A DNA stretch of 64,000 bases from Paramicrobacterium agarici (GTDB taxonomy: Bacteria; Actinomycetota; Actinomycetes; Actinomycetales; Microbacteriaceae). The notes under the pieces were generated by a model. It was not told where the DNA came from. It saw nothing but the letters and a program-made list of their open reading frames with translations, and ran no database searches. How positions within the stretch are numbered: position 1 is the first letter of the stretch; the number at the start of each line of letters is the position of its first letter. This document shows, piece after piece, positions 8,928 to 17,858 of the stretch. The stretch is from positions 620,001 through 684,000 of the forward strand of contig NZ_PDJE01000001.1 of NCBI RefSeq assembly GCF_002563955.1, read 5' to 3'. The translations under genes were made by a program, and so were the position numbers.

Positions 8928-9862
8928 CCGCAGCCGGGGAGTTACGGAAAAATCCGTCAACTCCCCGGCGGCGCCCTCGTTCCCTTAACCGGGGGCGAGG
9001 GTTCGCTACCATCGCCCTCGCGCCGTTTCTCGCGTTCCTCGCAGTATTTGCGCTCTATCCGCTGGGCGAACTCGTACGACTCGCCTTCTCCGACACTCAG
9101 ATCGTGGACGGACTGTTCGTTTCCAGTTCGTCCGGTTTTGCGAACTTTGCGGAAGTCTGGGCGGATCCGACGACGCAGCAATCTGTCGTGGTCACGATTC
9201 TCTTCATCGCGGTGACAGTGATAGGTACGGTAGGGCTCGGAACGACGCTGGCTTTGCTTGTAGACCGAGCGGGCTGGAGCCGAGCCCTCGCACGTAACGT
9301 GTTCGTCTGGCCCGCGGTCGTGGCGCCTGTTGTCGTGAGCCTCATGTGGTTGCTCCTGCTGAGCCCTACGGTTGGCGGCTTCAATAAGGTGCTCTTGAAC
9401 TGGGGGCTGCCGACACAATCGTGGCTCAACTCTGAGAGCGGTGCGTTCCTGTCGGTCGCCGTCGTCGATATCTGGCACTGGACACCCATCGTCTTCCTGT
9501 TCGTTTATGCGGCGCTACAAGGAGTCTCGAAAGAAGTCCTCGAGGCGGCGCGTATGGACGGCGCGACTGAGTGGCAAATCACAATGCGGGTCGTCATCCC
9601 GATGCTCATGCCCGCGATCCTTGTGGTGACTCTGGTCCGTCTTGTCTCCAGCATCAAAGCATTTGACGAGATGTACTTGCTTACTCGTGGCGGACCAAAC
9701 GGAGCAACGAATATCGTCAGCCTCCATATCCGTACGCTCTTCTTTGATCAGCTTGAGTTTGGTACCGCTGCCGCGCTCAGCGTGTCAGTAGTTGCCATCG
9801 TCTTGGCGGTTGTCGGCGGAGCCTTCTTTGCGCGTCGCATCTCGGCTCTCGGCATTAAGTGA
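8924..9862 (+). CDS. sugar ABC transporter permease (first)
   Basis: Membrane subunit of a carbohydrate importer of the MalF/UgpA class, 312 residues with about six transmembrane helices. The cytoplasmic EAA loop (EAARMDGATEWQITMRVVIP) contacts the ATPase. The GTG start overlaps the stop of the binding protein (GTGA), which indicates translational coupling. No ATPase gene follows in this cluster, so a shared ATPase of the MsiK type encoded elsewhere probably energises it. Confidence 0.9.
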   Translation: MTAAGELRKNPSTPRRRPRSLNRGRGFATIALAPFLAFLAVFALYPLGELVRLAFSDTQIVDGLFVSSSSGFANFAEVWADPTTQQSVVVTILFIAVTVIGTVGLGTTLALLVDRAGWSRALARNVFVWPAVVAPVVVSLMWLLLLSPTVGGFNKVLLNWGLPTQSWLNSESGAFLSVAVVDIWHWTPIVFLFVYAALQGVSKEVLEAARMDGATEWQITMRVVIPMLMPAILVVTLVRLVSSIKAFDEMYLLTRGGPNGATNIVSLHIRTLFFDQLEFGTAAALSVSVVAIVLAVVGGAFFARRISALGIK

Positions 9863-9875
9863 GGTTTGGGCGGAA

Positions 9876-10778
9876 ATGAGTGCACATTCAATGACATCAG
9901 AGCCGTCGACGAGGACGACTGTCCTTCGTCAGGGTGCCCGTCGCCCAGCTCGGCAACGGTCACGCGGTTCGGTACTTGTCGACGTCATCATTCTGATTAC
10001 AGCAATAGCAACTGTCATCCCGATCGCGTGGACGCTCTTTCAGTCGTTCCTGCCTAATCGTGCGATCGTGAATCGATCGTGGGATTTTCCGTTCTGGATC
10101 GGCAATTTCACCGAGGTACTGTCCCCAGAAAGTTCCTTCATTGCGCAAATTGGGAATTCGCTCGTGATCACCGCTGGAACGGTGCTTCTGTGCTTGATTC
10201 TCGGAGCGCTGTCGGGCTACGCGCTATCGCGGCTTTCTCCATCGAAGTGGCTGACCATCCCGGCATTAGTACTTGCGGCGTTCCTGCCGCTTGTGCCGCC
10301 GATGACATTGGTGCCCGGACTGTATCTGACGATGGGCTCTCTCGGGCTCCTCGGTTCGAACCTCGGGCTGATATTCATCAACACGTTGTTCAACCTGCCG
10401 TTCGCGGTGCTCCTGCTACGCTCATTCTTCAGCCAGATCCCGGAGGAACTGCGCGAAGCTGCCCTCGTCGACGGCGCCTCGGAGGCTCGAGCCTTCTTCT
10501 CCGTTGCGCTTCCGCTTGTGAGGCCAGGTCTGGCCTCCGTCGGCATCTACGTCGCCATTATGGCGTGGAACGAGTTCCTTTTCGGGCTCACCATGACCTC
10601 GGGTGGCCCATCTGCGCCCCTGACGGTCGGGATCGCTTCGCTGGTGCAGCCGTTTGACGTGACCTGGGGTGAAATGGCAGCGGCGGGAACGATCGCAGCC
10701 GTCCCTATCGTCGTACTCGCGATTGTGGCAAACCGATACATCGTCACTGGCATGACTGCCGGCGCCGTCAAGGGCTAA
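9876..10778 (+). CDS. sugar ABC transporter permease (second)
   Basis: MalG/UgpE-class membrane subunit, 300 residues from the ATG at 9876, which lies 13 bases after the first permease. The upstream part of the open frame only overlaps that permease. An N-terminal cytoplasmic tail of about 35 residues precedes the first helix. The EAA loop is present as ELREAALVDGASEARAFFSV, and the protein ends ...TGMTAGAVKG, typical of this subunit. Last gene of the importer operon. Composition is less GC-rich than the surrounding chromosome. Confidence 0.9.
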   Translation: MSAHSMTSEPSTRTTVLRQGARRPARQRSRGSVLVDVIILITAIATVIPIAWTLFQSFLPNRAIVNRSWDFPFWIGNFTEVLSPESSFIAQIGNSLVITAGTVLLCLILGALSGYALSRLSPSKWLTIPALVLAAFLPLVPPMTLVPGLYLTMGSLGLLGSNLGLIFINTLFNLPFAVLLLRSFFSQIPEELREAALVDGASEARAFFSVALPLVRPGLASVGIYVAIMAWNEFLFGLTMTSGGPSAPLTVGIASLVQPFDVTWGEMAAAGTIAAVPIVVLAIVANRYIVTGMTAGAVKG

Positions 10779-11366
10779 AGCCTAGCAAGCCACCCTCTCG
10801 TTAGACAGGTACTTCTGGCTAGCGCCTCTCCGGTGAAGAGCGTCGGCGTTTGTCGGACGAACTGCGCGAGGCAGGGTCGAACACTGACACGCGGAACGAG
10901 CTTGTCCAATGCGCGCCGCTTGTGGATCGCATCGAATACTGTCGAGCCATTGAAGCCTGGGTTGCGGATCAACGCTCGGAGATCGTCGGATGGTTGGATT
11001 GAAGCGGGCGTACCAGCAGACGCACCTTCTGCATCAGGTTCGCTGCGGCTGGGTGACTCCGACAGCGATCGTCTATACGCGGGTTTGTTCTGGTCATTCC
11101 AGACCATCCCGCTTGCGTGAGGGAGGGATGCTGCAGTGTCTCGGCCCGTCGAGCGGGGCTGTTGCCACTCGACGCGCGTTTTCAATGCGCTGATACCGGC
11201 ATCATCGGCAACTGCCCGCGCGACAGCGAGAATCTTCGAGTTGGAGCCAGCAGAACGTGCGCACAGCGGTGCTCACTTCCCTTCTCGACTCGATCGCGAC
11301 AGAATGTCAGAACAAACCTAACGGAGCCGGGCAGGCATCTGACAGCCCGCCGAGAAGGGATCACTC
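10779..11366. other. 588-base tract without an intact gene; probable decayed DNA
   Basis: Between the second permease and the tautomerase I find no complete gene with a ribosome-binding site and family motifs on either strand. It contains the protein-like fragment described separately (10823-11002), one octamer copy at about 11126 and a purine-rich leader just before the tautomerase. It borders the AT-richer sulfatase/importer insert, so it may be a scar of that insertion. Confidence 0.5.
10823..11002 (+). pseudogene. short protein-like fragment without a start codon
   Basis: After a TAG at 10820 this frame stays open for 59 codons and ends with TGA at 11000-11002. The translation looks like real protein: charged, amphipathic, with segments such as EERRRLSDELREAGS and ending in DQRSEIVGWLD. 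No ATG or GTG with a ribosome-binding site opens it. It could be the C-terminal remnant of a gene disrupted when the neighbouring insert arrived. I do not recognise the family. A chance open frame is possible. Confidence 0.3.
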
Positions 11367-11774
11367 ATGCCGCTCGTTCGCATTGACCTCAACGAAGGCC
11401 GCAGTCCAGAGCAGGTGCGCGGCATCGCCGACGCCATTCACGACGCGATCGTCGCCGAATACGGCATCCCTGATCGCGATCGATTTCAGATCATCACCGA
11501 GCACACGTCGGGGCAGATCATCGCCGAAGACGCCGGCCTCGGGTTTGAGCGCAGCGACGGTGTCGTTATGATCCAGATCTTCACACAGGCCGGTCGAACG
11601 GATGCTGCCAAGCAGTCGCTCTACGCGACCATCGCCGAGCGGCTCAACGCTATCGGCGTTACAGGCAACGACGTCTTTCTCGGGTACGTCGAGAACGGTC
11701 CTCAAGACTGGACGTTTGGGTTCGGCCGCGCTCAGTATCTCACGGGCGAGCTGGGCGTTCCGGAGGCGTCATGA
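11367..11774 (+). CDS. tautomerase family protein
   Basis: Predicted keto-enol tautomerase of the 4-oxalocrotonate tautomerase superfamily, 135 residues, in the longer class of the family. It begins MPLVRIDLNEGRS, so removal of the initiator methionine exposes Pro1, the catalytic base. AGAAGGGA lies about 6 bases before the ATG. The stop overlaps the start of the next dehydrogenase (ATGA), so the two form one operon. It may help interconvert keto intermediates made by that dehydrogenase. The substrate is unknown. Confidence 0.82.
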   Translation: MPLVRIDLNEGRSPEQVRGIADAIHDAIVAEYGIPDRDRFQIITEHTSGQIIAEDAGLGFERSDGVVMIQIFTQAGRTDAAKQSLYATIAERLNAIGVTGNDVFLGYVENGPQDWTFGFGRAQYLTGELGVPEAS

Positions 11775-12799
11775 CGGTGAAGATCGGCCTCGTCGGCTTC
11801 GGCGCTGGGGGCAGGTGGTTTCATGCACCGTTCATCGCGGCATCTGATGAGTGCGAGCTCGTCGGCATTGTCACGCGCTCACCCGAGCGTCAGCGCCTCG
11901 CTCGCGACGAGTACCCGGCAGCGTACATCTGCGACTCCCTTGCCGATCTCGCGGCACTTGGGGTCGACGCGGTCGTGATCACGACTCCACCACAGACCCG
12001 CAAAGAGCTCGTGCTCGAGGCGATCGCGCTCGGGCTGCCCATCGTGGCCGATAAACCGTTCGCACCGGATGCTGCAACCGGCAGCCTTCTCGCCGAAACC
12101 GCGGAGCGGGCGGGAGTTCTGCTGAATGTCTTTCACAACCGCCGCTTCGACGCCGACATCGTCACCGCGCGCTCCGTTCTCGAATCGGGCGCTCTCGGAG
12201 CCCTCCAGCGGCTCGAGCTGCGGTGCGATCAAGACGACCCGAGCTCGATCGAGGCCGGCCCTCAGGGCGGGCTTCTGCGCGACCTGGGGAGCCACGTCGT
12301 TGACCAAGCGATCCTGCTTGCCGGCGAGCCCCGCCGCGTGACGGCGCACCTCGAGTGGCAGAACCTTGCGCAGGGGCGCACCGACGTCGGCTTCGTCATC
12401 GCCGTTGAGCACGCGTCCGGCGCGTACTCAACGATCTCGGCGTCAAAGGCGTACCGCCTCGAATCGCGTGACCTGAAGCTCCTCGGTGCCGCGGGTACCT
12501 ATGTCTCCGACTACAGCGACGTGCAGGCGGAGGCCGTGGTCGCGGGCGAGCGTCCCGCGGGCAATCGTGCCGCCTGGGGGTACGAGAGCGACGACCGCTG
12601 GGGCACGCTCACCACAGCCGACGGCACTCGACGCGTTACGTCGGAGCAGGGCGATTACACCTGCTACTACGACGCCTTCGCCCACGCGGTCGTCAATGGC
12701 GAGGCGGGACCGGTTCCGGCTGCGCAGGGAGTCACGGTGCTGCGGGTGCTGGATGCTGCCAGGCAGAGTGCCGCCGAGCACCGCACCGTCACTCCTTGA
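11771..12799 (+). CDS. Gfo/Idh/MocA family oxidoreductase
   Basis: Predicted NAD(P)-dependent dehydrogenase of 342 residues. The nucleotide motif is GLVGFGAGGRWFHAPF (residues 6-21). The catalytic lysine motif is DKPFAP, with Asp replacing the usual Glu of EKP. FHNRRFDAD and LRDLGSHVVDQAILL are typical of the YdgJ/IolW-like subgroup that reduces scyllo-inosose or related ketoses. It is coupled to the tautomerase. It converges on the leftward importer and overlaps that gene's stop by 11 bases. Confidence 0.82.
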   Translation: MTVKIGLVGFGAGGRWFHAPFIAASDECELVGIVTRSPERQRLARDEYPAAYICDSLADLAALGVDAVVITTPPQTRKELVLEAIALGLPIVADKPFAPDAATGSLLAETAERAGVLLNVFHNRRFDADIVTARSVLESGALGALQRLELRCDQDDPSSIEAGPQGGLLRDLGSHVVDQAILLAGEPRRVTAHLEWQNLAQGRTDVGFVIAVEHASGAYSTISASKAYRLESRDLKLLGAAGTYVSDYSDVQAEAVVAGERPAGNRAAWGYESDDRWGTLTTADGTRRVTSEQGDYTCYYDAFAHAVVNGEAGPVPAAQGVTVLRVLDAARQSAAEHRTVTP

Positions 12800-13604
12800 C
12801 GGCGCCCTCCAGCATCCCCTTGATGAAGTGCCGCTGCAGAAAGATGTACAGCAGCACGACCGGAAGCGCCACGAGGATCGCCCCCGCCGCCAGCAGCGCA
12901 GTGCCCTGCGTGTACTGACCCTGAAAGAACGCGAGTCCCAGCGGCGCCGTGCGAAACTGCCCGCTCGGCGACATGATGAGCGGAATGAGAAACTCGTTCC
13001 ACGTCCACATGAACACCAACACCGTCATGGTCGTGAGCGCTGGACGCCCCATGGGCAAAAGCACAGACCAGAGGATGCGGCGCGACGACGCTCCGTCGAG
13101 TTTCGCCGCCTCGATCATCGACCGATTCACTCCGCGAAAGTACGTGCGCATCCAGTACGTTCCGAATGCGACGGACTGCGCGACCTGCGGCAGCGCGACG
13201 GCCCAGATCGTGTCGACGAGTCCGATGTCGCGCAGGTCGTAAAACAGCGGAACCACGATCACCTCGGCCGGCACCATGATGCCGAGCAGAAAGAGGTAGA
13301 ACAACGGCGTGCTTCCGGGAAAGCGCATGGTGCCGAAGGCGTAGCCGCTCAACGATGAGAGCACGACCGTGAGCGTGACGACGATGACAGCGACAAGCAC
13401 TGAGGTGGCCATATACTGGCCGAATCGCCCCTCGACCCAGGCGGCCTGAAAATTCTCGGGATGCCACATGCTGACGCGAGCGTCCGAGGCTGAGGCGGGG
13501 CCGAACGCGGTGACGAGGATCGTGGCAACGGGCGTGAGAACGACCAGCGCGACGATGATGAGGATCGCGTAGTTGGCGAAGCGTTCGAACGGGCTGATTC
13601 TCAT
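12789..13604 (-). CDS. sugar ABC transporter permease (MalG type)
   Basis: Second membrane subunit of a carbohydrate importer, 271 residues with six predicted helices. The start is ATG at 13604 (MRISPFERFANYAIL), which overlaps the previous permease stop by four bases. The EAA loop is EAAKLDGASSRRILWSVLLP, and the C-terminus RHFIKGMLEGAVKE is characteristic. It is the last gene of a leftward operon of kinase, binding protein and two permeases. No ATPase gene is present. Confidence 0.9.
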   Translation of the reverse strand: MRISPFERFANYAILIIVALVVLTPVATILVTAFGPASASDARVSMWHPENFQAAWVEGRFGQYMATSVLVAVIVVTLTVVLSSLSGYAFGTMRFPGSTPLFYLFLLGIMVPAEVIVVPLFYDLRDIGLVDTIWAVALPQVAQSVAFGTYWMRTYFRGVNRSMIEAAKLDGASSRRILWSVLLPMGRPALTTMTVLVFMWTWNEFLIPLIMSPSGQFRTAPLGLAFFQGQYTQGTALLAAGAILVALPVVLLYIFLQRHFIKGMLEGAVKE

Positions 13605-14530
13605 GCTGAACTCCGTTCGCCGAGCCGGTTGACGATGAGGCTGATGATGAAGATGATGACCGTGATCGTCACGCCGACGGCAGCCGCAGAGCCGACCTGG
13701 CCGAGCTCGAAAGCCCGCCGGTAGACCTCGTAGCTCGGAACGGTCGTCGAGTACCCTGGGCCGCCGCGCGTGGTCATGTAGATGAGGTCGAAGGTCTTGA
13801 GCGACGCGATGAGCGTCAGCGTGAGCGCGACCGTGGTCTCGGCTCGCACCGACGGCACGGTGATCGAGAAGAATTCGCGAATCGGACCGGCACCGTCGAG
13901 CCGTGCCGATTCGTACTGCTCGACCGGGATCTTCGCCATTCCCGCCATCAGCAGAACGGTGACAAGCCCGGTGCACACCCACGTGCCGATGAGCCCCACC
14001 GCGGGCAGCGCGATGTCGTAGTCGCCGAGCCAGCTTCGCGTGACGGCATCAAGGCCGACCGCGCGCAGTGCACTGTTAAGCAGCCCATCGGGAGCGTAGA
14101 TCTGGCGCCACGTGACGGCGACCACGACCATGGCGATCACCTGCGGCAGAAAGACCACAGTGCGAAAAAGGGGAAGCCCGCGCACCTTTGCCCGCGTGAG
14201 AAGCGCTGCGAGAACGAGGCCGATGCACACGGGCAGAATCGCGAAGAAGAACATGAGCACGAGAGCGTGCACGAACGCGGCTCGAAGCTGCTCGTCGGCC
14301 ACGATGTCGAGATAGTTCTCAAAGCCGATGAAGGTTCCAAGGGTCAGCCCGTCCCACTCGAAGAACGACAGATGCACCGCTCGGCCGAGCGGAAAGAGCA
14401 TGAAGGCGCCGTAGATCAGCAGTGCGGGCAAGATGTACAGATACGCGCTGTACTGGTAGCGCCGTGCGGGCCGTGATGCAGCGTTTGCACCACGGCCCGT
14501 GCGGTCAGTTCTGGGCGACGAAGTCTGCAT
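13601..14530 (-). CDS. sugar ABC transporter permease (MalF type)
   Basis: First membrane subunit of the second importer, 309 residues from the ATG at 14530 (MQTSSPRTDRTGRG). A basic cytoplasmic tail of about 25 residues precedes the first helix (YLYILPALLIYGAFMLFPLG). The EAA-loop region reads ESARLDGAGPIREFFSITVP. The start lies inside the end of the binding-protein gene, overlapping by 26 bases with AAAAGGA just upstream, so translation is probably coupled. Confidence 0.88.
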   Translation of the reverse strand: MQTSSPRTDRTGRGANAASRPARRYQYSAYLYILPALLIYGAFMLFPLGRAVHLSFFEWDGLTLGTFIGFENYLDIVADEQLRAAFVHALVLMFFFAILPVCIGLVLAALLTRAKVRGLPLFRTVVFLPQVIAMVVVAVTWRQIYAPDGLLNSALRAVGLDAVTRSWLGDYDIALPAVGLIGTWVCTGLVTVLLMAGMAKIPVEQYESARLDGAGPIREFFSITVPSVRAETTVALTLTLIASLKTFDLIYMTTRGGPGYSTTVPSYEVYRRAFELGQVGSAAAVGVTITVIIFIISLIVNRLGERSSA

Positions 14531-15863
14531 AGTCCTTTTCGATGGCCTTCGTAAATTCTTCTGGCGACGTTCGCCCGTCAAGCAGTCCCTGCAGGCTCGA
14601 ACCGAGCGTGTCGGCCATCGTCGGGGTCGCGTAGTCGAGGTACGGCAGCAGCACGCCGTCTGTCGTCACGGAGTGGAAGACACCGAAGACGTCGGCCTGG
14701 ACGCCGGACTCGGGAGCGTAGTCTGCGGTGTTGACCACGGGCAGGTTTCCGGTGTCGGCGAGCACCTGCATGGCGTCTTCGTTCGTGATGAAGTCGATGT
14801 AGGCGGCAGCCAGATCAGGATACTGTGACGCACTCGTCACGGTAAAGGGCAATCCCGTTCCGCCCGTCGTGTGAATGCCTTCTCCGACCGACGACGTGGG
14901 AGCGAAGAAGCCGACGTCATCGCCCATCGCGTCTTCGAGGTCCGCCGCAAGCCATGACCCGCCGATGAGGAAGGTGCCCGACCCGTCGGTGAGCTTCTGC
15001 CATGCCGCGTCGTAGTCGGTGCCGTTGACACCCTCGTTGAAGTAGCCGTCTTTCGCCCAGGTGGCGAGCGTCGACGCCGCCTTCTCGTTCTCCGGCGTTG
15101 TCCACGAAGCGCCCTCGTTGCCGAAGCCGAGCGTGGCGATCTCATCGCTCGGCACGAGCGCACCCTGCACGAGACCGAAGTCGTGGATGGCGGGCCACTT
15201 CTCGATGTTGCCCAGAAGCAGCGGCGTCTGACCGGCATCCTTCACCGTCTTGAGCGCTGACGTGAAGTCGTCCCATGTCTCAGGCACCTCGACGCCGGCG
15301 TCCTTGAGCGCAGACTTGCTGTAGAAGACGCCGACGACCTCGCCGACCTGAGGCAGCCCGAAGATCGACCCCTCACCGAACGTGACCCCGTCGGAGCTGT
15401 AGCGCGAATACGTGAGCACGCTCTCGGAGTACCGGTCCTCCCAGCCGTAGGCCTCTGCCCACGGGTCGAGACTGACGATCTGACCGGCCTGGACGAAGGC
15501 GCCCATCGAGTTGCGGGCGTTGTTCGCCTGAACCACGTCCGGAGCGTCGTCACCGCTGAGCGCGAGACGCAGCGTCTTGTTGAGATCGTCGAACGACTGG
15601 GAAACCCGCTTGATCGTGATGTTCGGGTACTTCTCTTCGAACGCGGCGTTGAGCTTGGTCATCTGCTCGTCTTGCCCGCCGCGCACCTCCTGATCCCACA
15701 CGGTCAGCGTGAGGTCCCCCATGGCCGAGACATCCGTCTTGACCGTGCGGTCGGTGCTCTCGTCAGAGGGGTTCGCATTGTTCGAACCCGGCGTGCACGC
15801 TGTGAGCATGAGAGCGGTCGCTGCGGCAATGCTGGCGACCATGATCGAACGTTTTCTCATCAT
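14505..15863 (-). CDS. sugar ABC transporter substrate-binding lipoprotein
   Basis: Extracellular family-1 solute-binding protein, 452 residues. A lipoprotein signal with lipobox LTAC places the lipidated cysteine at residue 23, followed by a Ser/Asn-rich linker. The mature part has the pattern of sugar-binding members: LTVWDQEVRGGQDEQ near the start, DVVQANNARNSMG, then LFGxGSWLAADLED-like segments. It overlaps the upstream kinase by four bases. The ligand is not readable, but kinase, DeoR and GH4 neighbours point to a glycoside. Confidence 0.9.
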   Translation of the reverse strand: MMRKRSIMVASIAAATALMLTACTPGSNNANPSDESTDRTVKTDVSAMGDLTLTVWDQEVRGGQDEQMTKLNAAFEEKYPNITIKRVSQSFDDLNKTLRLALSGDDAPDVVQANNARNSMGAFVQAGQIVSLDPWAEAYGWEDRYSESVLTYSRYSSDGVTFGEGSIFGLPQVGEVVGVFYSKSALKDAGVEVPETWDDFTSALKTVKDAGQTPLLLGNIEKWPAIHDFGLVQGALVPSDEIATLGFGNEGASWTTPENEKAASTLATWAKDGYFNEGVNGTDYDAAWQKLTDGSGTFLIGGSWLAADLEDAMGDDVGFFAPTSSVGEGIHTTGGTGLPFTVTSASQYPDLAAAYIDFITNEDAMQVLADTGNLPVVNTADYAPESGVQADVFGVFHSVTTDGVLLPYLDYATPTMADTLGSSLQGLLDGRTSPEEFTKAIEKDYADFVAQN

Positions 15864-17002
15864 GTGTCCTTATGTGTCGGTGTTTGGGGAGGAGAGAATG
15901 TTCCGTGCGCGTGATGTTCGGCCTCGTCGAGGAGCCCGAACGTCGCCTCTGCTCTGCGCACGGAGCGCGTCGCGTGACGAGGGATGGCGTCGTCGAGAAA
16001 ACCATATTCCCGCGAGAGCTCTCGCGAGTACGCATCGGAGCGGGAGCGAAGCATCGCCCACCAGTCGGCGATGTCACCCCATCCGGGTGATGCGAGAGAG
16101 CCCCCGAAGTTCTCGACGGCGAGACCCGAGCACAGAATCGCAAAGCGCAGCCTCTGCTCCAGCGGCCAGCCCTCGAGCGTTCCGAGCACGATGCCCGCGG
16201 CGAAAACATCGCCTGCTCCCGTCGCGTCGAACGCCCGAACGGGAAGGCCTGGCGCGCTCGCGCGTTCTCCCGTCTCGGAGTCGACGGCGATGGCGCCATC
16301 GGCTCCCCGCGTGACGACGGCGAGAGGCACGCGGTCGGCAAGCTTCGTCAACGCTTGCTCTGGCGTCTCGGTTCGCGTGTACTTCATCGCCTCGACGTGA
16401 TTGGGCAGAAAGGCGTGGCAGCGGTCGAGGGGAGCCAGCGTGGCGACGTCCCACTTCTCGGTCGGGTCCCATCCGGAATCGGCGAAGATCTTCGTCGCTG
16501 CCGTGTCGACGGAGTTCCACCAGGGCTCCTCGTCGTGTGACGTGTGCAGATCGATGATGCACGCGCTCGCCGACGGAGGATTTCCGATCATGGTGGCGAA
16601 GCTCTCGGGCATGTCATGACCGTGCGTGATCATGCTTCTATCGCCGTCGGTCGCAATCGAGACCGTGACCGCGGAATGCCAGTGCTCGAACATGCGCGAA
16701 CGGCTGAGGTCGATGTGCTCCTGCTTGCTCAAAAGTGACCAAGACCATCGTCCGTATGCGTCGTCTCCGAACCCGGTGCTCAGCCCCGTGTTTAGTCCGA
16801 GGCGCGAGGCGGCCACGGCGAGATTCGCGATTCCGCCGGGAACCGAGCCCATGCCGTCTGCCATGACCTCCGTACCGGGAGCCATGCGGGACGTCAGTCC
16901 CGTGAAGATCACGTCGAAGAAGAGCGAGCCCGCGAGAAAGAGATCAAGGGGCTGCTCGGGCGTGCTGGTCTGAACCGAGTGGCTCGGGTTCATGTCTGAC
17001 AC
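15860..17002 (-). CDS. PfkB-family carbohydrate kinase
   Basis: Ribokinase/PfkB-fold sugar or nucleoside kinase of about 380 residues. The N-terminal glycine-rich region is GGIANLAVAASRLG. The C-terminal signature FDATGAGDVFAAGIVLG holds the catalytic aspartate and the anion hole. The C-terminus is about 50 residues longer than usual, with a His-rich end. AAAGGAG lies 4 bases before a GTG at 17002 and 13 bases before an ATG at 16993, and the GTG is preferred for spacing. It leads the importer operon, divergent from deoR. The kinase probably phosphorylates the imported sugar or its hydrolysis product. Confidence 0.85.
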   Translation of the reverse strand: MSDMNPSHSVQTSTPEQPLDLFLAGSLFFDVIFTGLTSRMAPGTEVMADGMGSVPGGIANLAVAASRLGLNTGLSTGFGDDAYGRWSWSLLSKQEHIDLSRSRMFEHWHSAVTVSIATDGDRSMITHGHDMPESFATMIGNPPSASACIIDLHTSHDEEPWWNSVDTAATKIFADSGWDPTEKWDVATLAPLDRCHAFLPNHVEAMKYTRTETPEQALTKLADRVPLAVVTRGADGAIAVDSETGERASAPGLPVRAFDATGAGDVFAAGIVLGTLEGWPLEQRLRFAILCSGLAVENFGGSLASPGWGDIADWWAMLRSRSDAYSRELSREYGFLDDAIPRHATRSVRRAEATFGLLDEAEHHAHGTFSPPQTPTHKDT

Positions 17003-17022
17003 GGGGCTCCTTTGGTCGCGCA

Positions 17023-17093
17023 ATTGTCAGGACAATAGCACGCAACTCTGAGCACAACAAGACCAATGATGCTTGAAATTGCTCAATTGTGCT
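17023..17093. promoter_or_regulatory. candidate DeoR operator region
   Basis: The gap between the PfkB kinase and the DeoR regulator is AT-rich. It contains the inverted repeat ATTGTC-AG-GACAAT (17023-17036) and a distant pair, AGCACAA (17051-17057) and TTGTGCT (17087-17093). DeoR proteins often bind paired distant sites and loop the DNA between them. Both divergent promoters must lie here, so the sites could control both operons. Confidence 0.55.
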
Positions 17094-17108
17094 TGCTAGC
17101 ATCAGCGC

Positions 17109-17858
17109 ATGCTGACTTCAACACGGCACGCGGCGATCGTGCGCCGTCTTCACGAGACCGGGGAGGCCTCGGTGACCGATCTGGCGGAGATGCTGGGGGT
17201 CAGCACCTCGACGATCCGGCGCGATCTCAACAAGCTCAGCACCGAAGGGCGACTCAATCGAGTGCGCGGGGGCGGGAGCATCGAGGCCGATGAGGTTCCG
17301 TTCCAGCAAGTGGCGCAGACCTCGAGCGGCACCAAAGACCGCATCGCCCGTCGAGCAGCAGAGCTCGTCGTCGACGGCGACGTTGTTGTGCTCGACATCG
17401 GCACGACGACGGCTCTGGTCGCGCGCTATCTGCGCGGCAAGAAGATCACCCTCATGACGTCGAGCATCGCGGTTCTCGACGAGCTGCGCGACGACGACGG
17501 AATCGAGCTGGTGCTGGCCGGAGGAATCGTGAGGCGTTCGTATCACTCGCTCGTCGGACCGCTCGCCGAGCATGCGTTCCGACAGATTCAAGCGACGATC
17601 GGCTTCGTCGGCACGAGTGGCGTGAGAAGCGACGGCACGGTCATGGACTCGACGGGTATCGAAGTCGCCGTGAAGCACGCGATCCTCGACAGCTCGCTGC
17701 ACAAAGTTCTCGTCGCCGACGAGACGAAGTTTCCCGGGATCGGCCTTCACGCGGTGTGCGGGCACGACCGGATCGACACGCTCGTCACGAGCGAAACCGC
17801 AGACGCGAGCACGCGTGCTCTCTTTGCCGATGCAGGAAGTGATGTGATCACGGTATGA
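17109..17858 (+). CDS. DeoR/GlpR-family transcriptional regulator
   Basis: Repressor of a sugar operon, 249 residues. The N-terminal HTH contains the family signature VTDLAEMLGVSTSTIRRDLNKL (residues about 22-43, shown in part). The C-terminal sensor is the isomerase-like DeoRC domain with GDVVVLDIGTTTALVARYL and DETKFPGIGL, which binds a phosphorylated sugar. It is coupled by a four-base overlap to the GH4 gene and divergent from the PfkB/ABC operon, so it most likely controls both and responds to the PfkB product. Confidence 0.9.
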   Translation: MLTSTRHAAIVRRLHETGEASVTDLAEMLGVSTSTIRRDLNKLSTEGRLNRVRGGGSIEADEVPFQQVAQTSSGTKDRIARRAAELVVDGDVVVLDIGTTTALVARYLRGKKITLMTSSIAVLDELRDDDGIELVLAGGIVRRSYHSLVGPLAEHAFRQIQATIGFVGTSGVRSDGTVMDSTGIEVAVKHAILDSSLHKVLVADETKFPGIGLHAVCGHDRIDTLVTSETADASTRALFADAGSDVITV

